This document shows, piece after piece, positions 35,861 to 47,354 of a DNA stretch of 55,880 bases. The DNA is from Saccoglossus kowalevskii (Eukaryota > Hemichordata > Enteropneusta > Harrimaniidae). The DNA is taken from assembly GCF_000003605.2 (NCBI RefSeq), contig NW_003119928.1, forward strand, positions 1 to 55,880, read 5' to 3'. The notes beneath the pieces are model-generated. The model did not search any database. It saw only the letters and a program-made list of their open reading frames with translations, and was not told the origin of the DNA. The translations under genes and the position numbers were made by a program. Every line of letters begins with the position of its first letter. The first letter of the stretch is position 1.

Positions 35861-36626
35861 TGCAGTTTTCGCTCAAACGATACATACACTAATTACGTCC
35901 TCACCAGTCATTTGATCTTTGCAAGTCTATGTAAACCAACGAATATGTATAACTGAATATATCTTTTCCTAATGTAGTGTTAGATTGTATTTCATGAATG
36001 ATGTCACTATACATCTAGGACATGCAAACATTGTTTGTTAACCATTACTGATGACATCCAGATTCTAAAATTACTGCAATTAATTGTTTTCACCACCGTT
36101 GCAATGTCCTCAATGTCCAAAACTACGTGTTTGCCTGATACATGTTTCCTTTGAGGAGAGTTGCTTTTTGAACATGACATCATTCTAATCATAACCACCT
36201 TTGTATTCAGATCTGATACAGTGAAATTGTTGTCCATTGAAATATATTCTTTATATTCATGTGAATAATTGCAAATATAGTGGACTTAGTTTCAAGTTAA
36301 ATGTGAAAGATGCCCAAATCTAGTACATCTGAGGTTACAACTTTACCGTGTACCACTTGCATTTTCTTATTCTTTGTCACATACTAAAGTAACCATAATT
36401 TCGTCTTAACCAAATCATTCTCACAATGTTATGAAAACAATTGAAATAAACACACACAAAAACTATAGCTTTTTTCAACTAAATATTTATTATTACTAAC
36501 ATCATGAAAAGTTACATTAACTAATGTGATACAACAACTCCTAAGAATTGGAATATTAGATTGAAATAGACTAGAATAGAAAACAATACAATTTGTATAC
36601 GAAAGTGGGAAACCAAAAGTATAAAT

Positions 36627-38980
36627 TCAACCTAAGATTATGCTTCTGGGAGGAAAAGCCTTGAAGGCCTCTGTAATACAAATCGCACAAATTCATTCAT
36701 ATGTAACTGTCAGCCATCCATTACTGGCAATGCTGACGGGGCCAATCTAACTGTTGGTGCAAATAGTGGTACTATTCTGGGAGACATAATTACGATTAGC
36801 TTCTAAGGTGAAAAGGCTTAAAGTGCGTAATACTGATTATACTATTTCAATTAAAATAAAAAGATAGATATAACATACTATGGGACAGAGCAATGGGTCT
36901 CCGTGTGTCAAATTGGCACAACTAATTTAGTAAACATTGTCAGCAATCACAATGCTTCTTAAATTGGGATAATAATACATTGGTGATGAATGTATACGTA
37001 GATGAGATTATATTTGTTTCTTGGCAGTTATTTGTCTTCTGTCATATAGTAAATAATCTGAAAGAAATGTGAAATATTACAAAAATGTTTGCACTTTGCA
37101 ACGAAATAAACAATACATATATTTTATGCTTACATAATGCGGTCAAAAATAGTGTTATTACTCACCGTTCTGGGTTATTGATTTGTCATTGTTATGTTAA
37201 AATGGGTACAACGATTCTGTAAGACAGGTAGAAATTGTGTTACTAAAATAAGTAAGTGTAACAAAAAAATGTGTGTAGGATAGATAAATAGTTTGTAATC
37301 ACACAAAAAGCATTATTATATACTTATATTTGAATTGCACGGTGAAAAAATACAGTAGAACACCATTCTTATTACCTGTAATAGAGTAATCTCCGTCTAA
37401 ATGTACTACATCGGCGTTTCCAGTGAATCCATGCTGATAATTGTTTACTTTTCCTGTAAAAAAACAGATTCATATTCATGTTAGGTTTTTGGAATTCAAA
37501 TTGTCTGCACATTTTTCTTAATGTTAACTGTGTCTCATATCACAGTTAACAAAATTGAACGATATCATACCTATTATTGTTGGTCGTCTCTCATTGCCAC
37601 TTGTATTTCCTCCACCTCCGCCACCTCCACCACCACCCTTGCCCCCACTTCCTTCGTTGGAACCTGAATTTCCCATATCTTTAGTTGATTGTTTGTCTTC
37701 TAGCGTCAGTTGTTTTTTGGTTTATCATTCTGACGCGTGATACATATATTACATACCTACTGACCAGTCATTGGCTAACGTGTATATTAATTAAGACAGT
37801 CAACGAATCAAAATGTCCCACGAATACATATACATTTTCTAAATATAAGCATATACTTTTCTTTAATTGGAAATACCCTTGTTTTACAATTCGCATCACA
37901 ACTGGTTTCGTCATCTTTAAAAACAGGACATGTGAGCAGCGTTAGTTACTCGATACTTATGACATATTTTTCCTAAAATGCAAATTTTCATATTACCGAT
38001 TCAGTATAGGTGTATACAAATTTGACACAAGCGCTCGACCCATATCCACATCCAATTCCACAATTATATTCACAATAATCACTGCTGTCTGCTATAATTG
38101 TGCATGTTCTATGTGTGTGTATGTATCCTATTGCTTGACCAACAACGTGATTTGTTAATTTTAATAGTTTAACCTCTTTTTGCTTATTGAAATTGGTTGA
38201 ATTTGATACGAATTAAAATATTTTTTGAACATTTTGTTTATACTCCAGGCATATCTGGACTATTATATGATTACTGGATATATAAATGTGCTGTTGCTTT
38301 TGGCTAGATGCGTAGTCCTGTCCACGACCAGGGGTTATTTTTCAGATGCGTCATGGCTGGCAAAGTTAGGCGACACAACATAAAATGATACACAGATTTC
38401 AAACAAATGATCTCTAATGATGGCTAAGAAATGGCGAAATCAAACATCCTCGATATTCTACTGAAATGTTGAATATTTTGATGACAGTGGGTGAGTCGAT
38501 GTGTCTGACCATAGTTCAAAGTACATATATATGCATTTTATTCCAATTGCCAGAAAAACTCTGCCTATTAAAAAACACATGTATATATTCCTGACATAAT
38601 GATTTGACGAAAACTGTGGCATCACATTGTTAGTATAGCTAACACGACTAAAACTTCTCACTTACTCATTGTTCTGCTTAGATCGGAATTTGGTGATATT
38701 TCCCTTCTACTGATTGCCTCCATTTTTAGTTTTACGGACTTCTCTAACAGGTTTAGTGTTTGACTGCCCTCTGATAGCTGAGAAATAAAAGCACAAGTTA
38801 TTTCCATGCAAACAAATATTTCGACAGTGATACAGCTATTACAACAGGTTAACAACAAAATATGTGCTAATTACCATGAGGTTCGTTGCTCGGAATGTTC
38901 GGTTCTGAATATGTTTGTTTCGTTGGTGGGACTTTTTCCATGACAAAACGCGATCGCGGTGGTTCATTTCGATCACACAT
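36627..38980 (-). CDS. Five-exon Gly-rich cluster gene, 153 aa, all introns phase 1
   Basis: Exons on the reverse strand: 38980-38875, 38770-38666, 37699-37571, 37453-37376 and 36670-36627. Every junction is AG/GT, every intron is phase 1, and the joined frame is open from ATG to TGA (153 residues). Exon 1 encodes MCDRNEPPRS and ends EPNIPSNEPH. Exon 2 is a charged, helix-prone LLEKSVKLKMEAISRRE segment. Exon 3 has SNEGSGGK, ten glycines, then NTSGNERRP. Exon 4 has GFTGNADVVHLDGDYS. Exon 5 is AFKAFPPRSIILG. No signal peptide or membrane helix is seen. Exon copies lie at 33174-35860. The phase agreement across four introns is the main support. The family is not recognised. Confidence 0.6.
37988..38088 (-). 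CDS. Possible alternative Cys-rich terminal exon
   Basis: This exon lies between exons 2 and 3 of the 36627-38980 gene. An acceptor ending TAGCAG is followed by ACAGCAGTGATTATTG. Joined to exon 2 (phase 1) it reads SSDYCEYNCGIGCGYGSSAC, then about 12 more residues to a stop, giving a 103-residue isoform with four closely spaced cysteines. It cannot be an internal exon because its possible GT donors are phase 0, while exon 3 needs phase 1. A related exon is at 33712-33792. Confidence 0.35.
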
Positions 38981-38999
38981 TATGTATTTCGTGTGAGTT

Positions 39000-39640
39000 A
39001 TTAAAATGATGGTTGCTGAATGATTGGAGTATCTTTGATATGAAGTTGTTGAAATATGCCACGCATACAGTCGTGCTTCAAGGTGTAGCCACACCTATAT
39101 CAAATGACTCTTCCAACAGTTTGAATGAATTGACCAATTGTATTACAAGGATTGTATCATGTGATGCAAAGTGGAAATTAGATAGATCAACCGTAGATCT
39201 GTTAACACAACCGTATATCAAAATTCACAAGTTCAAAAACACAAAACAAGCGACTATAAAACAATATATGAACAATCGATAAAACATTATATGAACCCCG
39301 TGGTATACATGAGGTAATAGTAGGTGTTTTTAAAAAAAGAGAACACTTTTCAATATTAAGATTAGTTTTAAAAAAACAATTGCTTTAACAAATCTACATG
39401 TGTACAACAGGCATTACGAATGAGCTGAGAAATGTGTATCCTATAGGTAGAGAAGAGTGGGATAATGCTCTAAAGGTGTGAACAATTGAGAATAGTAAAA
39501 TTAAAATGATCTTTGTTGGCCTATAGTCTGGTAGAAAGCAAAAGGGCAGCAAATCCTGTAGTCTCAAGTATATCAATGGAATATAGTCACTACATTTACA
39601 GAAGAGGCGGTACGAAATTGTGCGAGATCTGTTTACGCCG
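39000..39640. other. Intergenic DNA upstream of the five-exon gene
   Basis: This should hold the promoter of the 36627-38980 gene. No kappaB decamer or clear TATA box was found in it, unlike the 28-33 kb modules. The open frame at 39013-39282 (+) is not recognised. Confidence 0.35.
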
Positions 39641-39755
39641 AAATGTTGAAAAGTAGGCCCTCCGAAACGCTATTTCCTGTATTTCGAGGGACAAATTTTG
39701 CTGACAATCATAACATGTTTTCAGGCCCCCCCCCCCTCCTCGGTGCCGCCGTCAT
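39640..39755 (+). repeat. Dispersed 'GAGGG' repeat, copy 3
   Basis: CCCTCCGAAACGCTATTTCC and GAGGGACAAATTTTG match the 22.5-kb copy. They are followed by a C-run and GGTGCCGCCG. Non-coding. Confidence 0.65.
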
Positions 39756-39874
39756 TGATTTAGAATTGTACTCTGAATGTGAATGTGAAATTAAAAGATT
39801 TGCTTTTCTTGTACCGTTTGTATCCAGTCAGATGGGATGGGATTATGTAGTAAGAGTATCAGTGGTATAACACA

Positions 39875-39935
39875 NNNNNNNNNNNNNNNNNNNNNNNNNN
39901 NNNNNNNNNNNNNNNNNNNNNNNNNNNNNNNNNNN
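39875..39935. other. Assembly gap (61 N)
   Basis: A run of 61 undetermined bases. Continuity and distance across it are not guaranteed, and the two frames spanning it are not genes. Confidence 0.99.
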
Positions 39936-41700
39936 AAAGTTTCCTTTCTGTGGTCCATACCTTTACGCATAATATATGGGAGTTCTATTGAATTTAACAT
40001 TGTACTTGGGATGAAAAATTCATGGGTCTATTTCATAAACACTTATTGGTCATTTGTGGCTATTGGTGGCTTGGCCTAATTTTATTCAATTTAGACTGTT
40101 GCATCTGCCCTGAGTTCGATTTCCAACCAGAGTTGAACACGAAAGATGAGTCAACGGCACAACCCGGTCGAGTGTAGAGATAATGCCGAGAGGCCAACGA
40201 CAGTTTACAAGAATCATGCTCATTCACTAGCGACGCGAGTTTGGTGGGCGGCGGGACTGGTTAGGATCAATCGTTGAGTGTGTTTAACCGGGTCTTGTTG
40301 ACGCTAGCTTCATAACTTAGAATATACTTCCTATGGCACAATGCACTATATGTACCCTCCCATTTTCACTTGCAACAGACACATGAAATGAGTCGCTAGA
40401 AGTGCCTGCTGGCACAACCAAAACTAAGTATCAGCGTTTTGGTCATGTCACCAACATTCATATAAGAGAATGAATGTTGTGTATTGAGTTGTTTGTTAAT
40501 GCATAATGATGTTAATCGACATAAAAAATCATGAGACTCGTGAGTATCATGAGACTGGTATTTGGGGGCATTTGAGTTTGTAGAATTTCAGACAACCAAT
40601 TTATCAGAGTTTATGTAAACATTGAATGCCACTTGCCAATCAGGTTGTCTACTGTTGGAATTGCCTGATACGGGTTGAGGTTGCAAGTTAAAAACTGTTA
40701 GTATAGAGCCTGAATATGAATAATACTGAACACATACGTTAGTTGAGTCATTATTCAACAAACATCGAAATATGCTTAAATGCATCGACCAGCATTTAAT
40801 TCATGTTATCATTTTTAGTTGATTTTGTGTTATCTCAAACCAAACAGTTTAGGTGATATGGTCCTGCCCTCGCCATCCAAGATACTGCTTGTCTGAGATA
40901 AAATGTCCGACAGACGAATTGTCGGCGCCAACAGCTCCGTCTCGCGGCGGATCGTTGTTTATATGTTTAACCTGTCTGTTTGCAGTGTGTGATAAGAAGT
41001 AATTAGGAAAAGACTGGCATCGAACTTGTCGTGTTTAGTCGTGTCATTTGACCCTTTGACACACAATGCATTTGTAATTACTATTTGCTTTTTGATATAC
41101 ATGAAATGAAAATGGCCATTTTAAATAGTTTGAGGGCTCATTCAATAAACCTTTTGACGTCTGTGTTTCAACTTTAGGATGTGCAGCGTATTTAATTATT
41201 GAGAAATTACACAGTAAGTCACAGTCAGTTATTCATGTTTGTGAATGTCGTAATTGTCTTTCTATTTACCAAAAGCAGTTCAGCTTCAGCTGAGGTGTGG
41301 GTTGTCGTTTCTCGTCCACCTCCAACGCTCAGACAATCCCTCAAATTTTCGGAATGTGTGGCAATTGCTTGATGGGCGATTATCTAGCTAACATGAATAA
41401 CCTGTTAACATTTATTTCTTCAATGTTTTAATGAGGACGATTCTTTCCGACAATTGATAAACTTTCAACAGCTAACATGGAAATGGAAGCATATTTCACC
41501 AATGTAAAATCCACATAGCACTTCCACTGCTATCAAACTATGAATGCAAAATATCCATTGAGAAAAAACACAAATAACTATTGTACATTATTTTTTTCTC
41601 AAATGCACGCCATAATAATAATAAGTATATTCGACACTCATCTGTGTTCTAGTATGTTATAATGTGTTATACTATAGCTTTACTTTACTTGGTGTCACGA
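39936..41700. other. Intergenic DNA, no gene supported
   Basis: Only short open frames are seen. A dyad, ACCAACATTCATATAAGAGAATGAATGTTG at about 40450-40480, could form a small hairpin. No family is recognised. Confidence 0.4.
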
Positions 41701-41714
41701 AAGATCACTGACCG

Positions 41715-42120
41715 CTATAGAATATTTGGTGTAAAATAGGTCAATATAAAAAGAGTCTTAATATCTATATGAATCCAAAAAATATAAGAAAAACCGTGAC
41801 ATATTAATTTAACCTAATTGTTCTTTGGTCTGAAGTTTCATATTGGTGGCAAAATATATCCAATTAGTGAATTTTTATTTCCAAAAATCTTCTAATTCTG
41901 TGTGTTGTGATGAGGTGAGTAAAACCCTACCTGGGCCCCTGTCCAGGCCTCTCAGCTCGAGATGAATTCATGTCTACTTTCATGTATGCCGCGTCCAATC
42001 ATGCGACGAGTGTGTGTTTTCACTGGGTTTGCCTTTTGTGAAGCTATGTATCATGATTCCTTTGAGGGAATGACTCATACCGTCAGACGACACCATTTTA
42101 TTCAACGCACATATTACAAT
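41715..42120 (+). repeat. Segmental duplication, left copy
   Basis: It matches 42715-43125 over about 400 bp with small gaps. Shared blocks in order are GTAAAATAGGTCAATA, TTAATTTAA, TAATTGTTCTT, GGGCCTCTCAGCTC-like, TGCCGCGTCCAATCATGC, GTGTGTTTTTCA-like and CGCCATTTTAT-like. CCAAT and GC-richer words suggest it may once have been a promoter, but no gene follows that I can support. Confidence 0.75.
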
Positions 42121-42238
42121 TATTTAATCAGAGTTGAATAACAATTTGATTTCCCCCCAAGAATGATCATTCAAAATTTCAGTTTAAACATAAGTGTTGC
42201 TACAATAGAAAAACGTTTGAACAAGCTTAATATTTTGA

Positions 42239-42622
42239 TTAATCGGCGTTCTTCTGATAACACTTATGTATTATATCATCCATATTTAAGTCAAAAAAAT
42301 ATATTGAATCAAAGAACAACGATGATATACAATTGACACTTGGCTTCCCTTGGCAGTCAATAATTTTCTTTATTGGGGAAAAAATTGCAACAGTCACGGG
42401 TGAACCATGTAAATTGTAGTACACTTCGGTTGAATTAACAAGGCATGTTTTAAGGACGACGGAATCAGTGCAGACATCTCTCACCATTGTGATAAGCCTG
42501 ACTAGTAGTACATGTTCTGCTATTAAAACGTGAATGGGATATTTTCGTTGTAAAATAGCGGTTGAAATATTTTGAGTTTGCAAATGTCCATTCGAATAAT
42601 ATATATATATATATATATTCAA
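42239..42622 (-). CDS. Unrecognised 127-aa open frame
   Basis: This is the longest frame of its neighbourhood. It starts inside an (AT)n run (MNIYIYIYY) and continues through HVLLVRLITMVRDVC to a CYQKNAD terminus. It lies between the two copies of a segmental duplication. The start is suspicious and no family is recognised; it may be chance or one exon of a gene. Confidence 0.22.
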   Translation of the reverse strand: MNIYIYIYYSNGHLQTQNISTAILQRKYPIHVLIAEHVLLVRLITMVRDVCTDSVVLKTCLVNSTEVYYNLHGSPVTVAIFSPIKKIIDCQGKPSVNCISSLFFDSIYFFDLNMDDIIHKCYQKNAD

Positions 42623-42714
42623 TATGCTTGGATATTCAGCTTCAGTTTATGTGTGACACTGTAGACTGTGTTATTCAGTAGGGGGTGTATTGGCTGCGTA
42701 TAGGAGTACTAGAA

Positions 42715-43125
42715 TATTTAAATAGTTGTAAAATAGGTCAATACATAAAGAGTTCTAACTTCTCTATAAATTTAAAATATATAAAGAAAATCTTACCAGA
42801 TTAATTTAATATAATTGTTCTTGTGGTTGAAGTTCCATTTGGGTCATAAAATAAGACAAATCAGAAATTTTGAATTTCCAAAAAAGATCTCAATTATGTG
42901 TTATTGTAAAACACCTACATGGGCCCCACTTGGGCCTCTCAGCTCATCGTACACTTTCATGGGTGCCGCGTCCAATCATGCAGTGACGGCGTGTTTTTCA
43001 GAAGGCTTCTGTTTGAAGCAGTATATATATGTTGTTGTCGTTTCTTTGTGAAAGGTTGGCTCAATAACACACGATCACAAGGTGCAGCCGCCATTTTATC
43101 TGATGCACATTAATATAATCAGCCA
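42715..43125 (+). repeat. Segmental duplication, right copy
   Basis: This is the partner of 41715-42120. It retains GGGCCTCTCAGCTCATCG, GCCGCGTCCAATCATGC and CGCCATTTTATCTGATGCACAT. Divergence is substantial, so the duplication is not very recent. Confidence 0.75.
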
Positions 43126-44470
43126 ATACAATCAGGTGTGCCAGTAATTCGGGTTTCGTTTCCTATAGTATAGTAAATATGTGTGAATGTTATTAATTGG
43201 TGAATACTTGGCACCTTTTGGGCAGGGTTAAGGTCATGGTAAGCACCGCTGTGCTTGTGGTATAAATCACCATATATAAACATGTCACGAATTATATGTA
43301 CCGATCGACTTCTTAAACCACAATATCTAACACTAATTTTTGAAAACAACATCAAAATACAGTTTAATAGTAATAGTATTTCAAAAGACGCGACTATCTT
43401 GATTAGCAGCATTGGTGAACAGAGACCCTTTTGCCTGTTCATATTTTAGACGTGTAGACCCCAGATATGTTGATATCGTGTGCAGGCCTATTATTCGAAT
43501 GGTAACCAATAGCAACCAACTAGTTGGAAATTCCAGATAATAAATGAGTATTGAATACTCCAGGGTCAATCACGATGACTCATACTTAGTATGAATTCGC
43601 TTTGAGTCTTGGACATCGGTTACGTCGTTACTTCATTGTATTGTTTGTTTTTTTTATTACGAAGACGGCTGCTGGTATGTGAGACTAATTGAATCAGGCC
43701 GACAGTTATTTTAACTGCGCATGACGTCATCAAGAATAAATACAGGCAATTATAAGGTATGTTTATGGTGTAGTTCAATACTAGTTTTCAGTATATTTTC
43801 ACCTTCACTATGTATTTTCATATCGCACGGCGCAAAATATATCAGTTTAATTAACTTTCACGTCTATACCAGAGCATTAATTAATGAACAATAAGTGTGT
43901 AAATTAGCATTAATTTTTATACTGTACTTTGAATTTGTGGATCATTTTTTTACTTACTGGGCCTAGTATGAACTCCTTTTTTTGGCCTCATCCTATTCGT
44001 TCTAATACAGTAGTTAGTGTGTATTCATCGTCACAGTCATACCCCGACCTCGTAATTGGCGTACGTGACATATTTTAGGACCAAATGCTTGCAATTGTAC
44101 TGAAGCGTTTCCATTGTTTGTTGGGTTCTTTTATTAATCTTTTGCCATGCATTCTGTAGAATAAAAAACTTGACATTTTATACATTTTTGGAGAGCCAAT
44201 TTTTTGAATGGTGGTTATTGAACAATACTGATTTACAGTCAGTTTTGCCAATTCAGTCAATGCGATGAATTAAATTACTGAAAGAGTGAAATCAATCTCG
44301 TCGTGTAGACTGCCTGCTAGTGTGGTAATACCAATCCCTATTTGTTTAAAACTTTGAAAATAATTGTTTCGTCCAGTTTAAATAAATAATTAGGAACAAT
44401 AGCCAATGCCAACCAATTCGAGTGGGTAGTATTAGTGGGAAAGTTGCCAAGTGAGAATTCTGGGTAACAA
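43126..44470. other. Intergenic DNA, no gene supported
   Basis: Short frames on both strands (for example 43119-43442 -) are not recognised. A kappaB-like nonamer GGAAATTCC lies at 43526-43534, outside the main group of such sites. Confidence 0.35.
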
Positions 44471-44860
44471 CCATACATGTTGAGTGATTCAACGAGAAAA
44501 TCCAATGACTCAAGCTTTCACACTGAGTATTCATTAACTGGTCTACTTTTATCTCAGTCAAACCGTGCTACGCCTCCCTGGATTCGTCTGGTTCTGACTG
44601 GATGTAACTGGTTGTTTGAACAACATTAATACCATAACAACTTGGTAGGTGATTTGTAGATATTTTAATTTTCTTACAATGCCAGAGACAATCCAATAAT
44701 TGACGAAGTTTATTATCCGATTATTATCGAAGCAAACGATGTTCTTTATCCAGGTAACTGGTGTGTTTTGAGCTACTAGAATAGACGCCTACATGGACTG
44801 TTAATGTTAGTGTTATTTTTTTTATTTTATTGAACGTGCAGTTACTGTGAAAGGAAGGTG

Positions 44861-45428
44861 ATGTCAGCTAACGACAGAGCCGAAAAGAAAAAAACAGAAA
44901 AAGAACCTTCACAAAATACCCCACCAACAGTGGATATGGACCCAGAGGAAACTGTAGAATTTCAGGCAGCCGTGGCGTTAAGCGATGTTGACGCCAATGA
45001 ACCACAGAGGATGCGACCTAAAGACGAAGGTGAGCGCGGTTAATAGTCATTCGTGGTATAATCCGTATTTAAAACAGACTCAAATAATAAGATTTGTTTT
45101 CTTTCATTACATTATTCAATGGACCCCAGTGTTCAGTTGGTAAAATCCTTCTAATCCCTCTCATGGTTGGCTGTGGGGTCCTTTTTATTTGTTCCCATTC
45201 ACGTTGGCAAGTGTGTTTGCTGGACTGGCTATACACCCAGTGTACTTCTGGAGGTCGGTCATATTGCGAACTAAACATCGTAAATATCGCATTTACACTC
45301 TGCATACTTGGACAAAATTACTTCTACCTGCACGAACATGTTTATTTGTCATCCATTGTAGTATTCAATGTATTTGATGTTGCATATTTGTTGTCCTTTC
45401 AGGAAGAAAACCAGATAAAGAACAATGA
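44861..45428 (+). CDS. Small acidic, charged protein, two coding exons
   Basis: Exon 44861-45029 starts MSANDRAEKKKTEKEPS, is rich in E, D, K and P, contains DVDANEPQRMRPKDE, and ends at a phase-1 GTGAGC donor. Splicing to 45403, after a TCCTTTCAG acceptor, adds RKPDKEQ and a stop, giving 64 residues. An alternative acceptor at 45137 is also in frame and gives about 184 residues ending at 45522, with two or three hydrophobic segments (ILLIPLMVGCGVLFIC and others). I cannot decide between them. An upstream GTAACT donor at about 44756 and a GTGCAG acceptor at 44840 suggest a 5' untranslated intron. A broken duplicate lies at 47.4-48.1 kb. The family is not recognised. Confidence 0.45.
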
Positions 45429-45768
45429 TATGCAGTATATTGCTCGTCAGCTTGTCGATGACCGCGGTGTACTCCGGAAAATTTCCCTTGTCCTGAGACA
45501 ACCGCTACAAAATATGCACTAACAACGCCCCGAATCAGAACATTTTCTATTTTGAGGCTATGTCTACCATCCGTAACTTTTGAAGGCGTCTTTGACAGAT
45601 TTTGAATGATGCGCGAGTGCAGAATTCAACGAACATATACCGCGAACTATAACTACATATGAAGCCGTATGAACGACTATGCCGCTGAGGGCGCCAATCA
45701 CACACTACCAGTGTTCAGTAGTATACGTGCACAGTTTCTTTTGTGGTCTTTTCATTTGCGAATTTTTC

Positions 45769-45774
45769 AATAAA
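45769..45774 (+). terminator. Candidate polyadenylation signal
   Basis: AATAAA about 340 bp after the 45428 stop; the duplicate at 48.06 kb has ATTAAA at the matching place. Confidence 0.5.
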
Positions 45775-47354
45775 AAACACTTTCTCACATTTCGATGATA
45801 TTTGTGTACAGTCTATGTTTATATGAAAGTAAAACCTACTGCTTTTTGGCTTTGGTCAATCGTGATAAATAATTGTTGATATTCAGCGTACATTTTCGAG
45901 AGCATTAATGTGAATTCGCATGTAATCCGAGTGTACACTTGTTTGTAAGTCTATATTGCATAGCCTATGGTGATTCCTCAGCTCCTGAGAGGAGGTTATT
46001 TGTAGATATGTTGGCGATCGCCGCTGTGTCTGCGGAAGTACTATGGGAGATTGCATGATGGGAGTGAAATATCTTTTGATCAGTAAACTTATTTTAGAAA
46101 AGTGAAAACTAAAGTGACTGTGAAAAAGGTTGGTTTTAAATATTAAATACCATGAAATCTGGATGTAATAATGAAAGGAAATTGAACTGGTATTAAAGGA
46201 CAGTAAATGTAGCCAGAATACAAGGTCAGAATCCGGGGGTCAAAATACGTCACAATACATCCATCAAGGCGGTTGTAAAGTGTCAACAACTATGGATGAG
46301 GTGCTTCACTAACAATATTTGCTACTTGTTTGTGCAATGAAAATCAATACAAGAAATGCTGCCAAAGGTTATGTCCTTCTAGTAAACAAAACAACCTTGG
46401 GACGTGTTTCTTGTACTTAATGATTTGATACCAGCATTAGCTTTATGTCTTTATTTTGGCCCAGGATTTGGTCACTGCATTAATACAATGCTATGAAGTC
46501 ATTTGAACTATGGAGATATATAATTGTCGGCGATTACCACCACAATCACATCCAAAATAACACTTACATTCTGTCATCGTTTTCGCAATAGCTGGAGCTC
46601 ACAGAAACAGTTGTCTCTTGTGTGTCAATGACGACATAGACAAGTTGCCTAACTTCGTCAAAACACTGAATTAAACACTGGTGGCGCTAAAGCGTAACTT
46701 TCTGGATATATCGTATATGTTTCTCGTCGGTTCAACAGTCGTAGACACCTGAGACTTGCCTTGAGTAAGATTGACAATAAAATAGTCAGCTTATTTTTAT
46801 TTCACGTCCACAATTTACCACTGAATTTGCATAAGAAGTTACAATCAACATTACATATAAGGAAACTCTCAAGTTACCTGTCCATGTTTTCAGGGACTAT
46901 CGTTCAATCAACATCAGAAAACCAGTTTGAAACATATACCCTAAGGTACCCAAGGATAGAAACGATAGTACATAGTTCACATCGGCCCGTAACCGAAAGT
47001 ATGACACGTTACACACGTAGTAAACGACTGGTCGAGTTTTACATCTTCTCTTTCGGAAACAGTGACCAATATCCCCTTAATCCGGAGTATATCATACGAT
47101 GACTACCAGTAAGATGGCAGGGGCGTATCTACGATTTCATAGATGGGGTCCAAAAATGTTCAATAATATAATTGGCCTGTAGAAGGCGCTTTATAAGCCA
47201 TGGTGACCAAAGTCAAATTGCTCCAATTAAAATAATATTGTATCTGATTATACATAGGTAAATCCGCGCTTTTCATCGAACCAATACTATTTAAGACTCC
47301 CTATATTTTTCGAGCATCCTATGATTGTAACAATATTTTCGCCAATGTAGGAAT
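45775..47354. other. Spacer between duplicated units
   Basis: No gene is firmly supported. The frame ending at 47102 (+) has a CATGTTTTCAG acceptor near 46894, followed by about 69 hydrophilic residues (RYPRIETIVHSSHRP and onward), so it could be an exon. It matches no family I know. Confidence 0.3.

Noticed and set aside
37146-37222. Possible extra exon ending at a GTGAGT donor before exon 5 of the five-exon gene
   Set aside because: From the phase-1 junction every acceptor tried meets a stop within the exon, so it was left out of the model.
39837-40079. Open frame spanning the N run
   Set aside because: It is open only because the gap bases are undefined.
43526-43534. Ninth kappaB-like site
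   Set aside because: Only a nine-base match without the companion boxes of the 28-33 kb modules.
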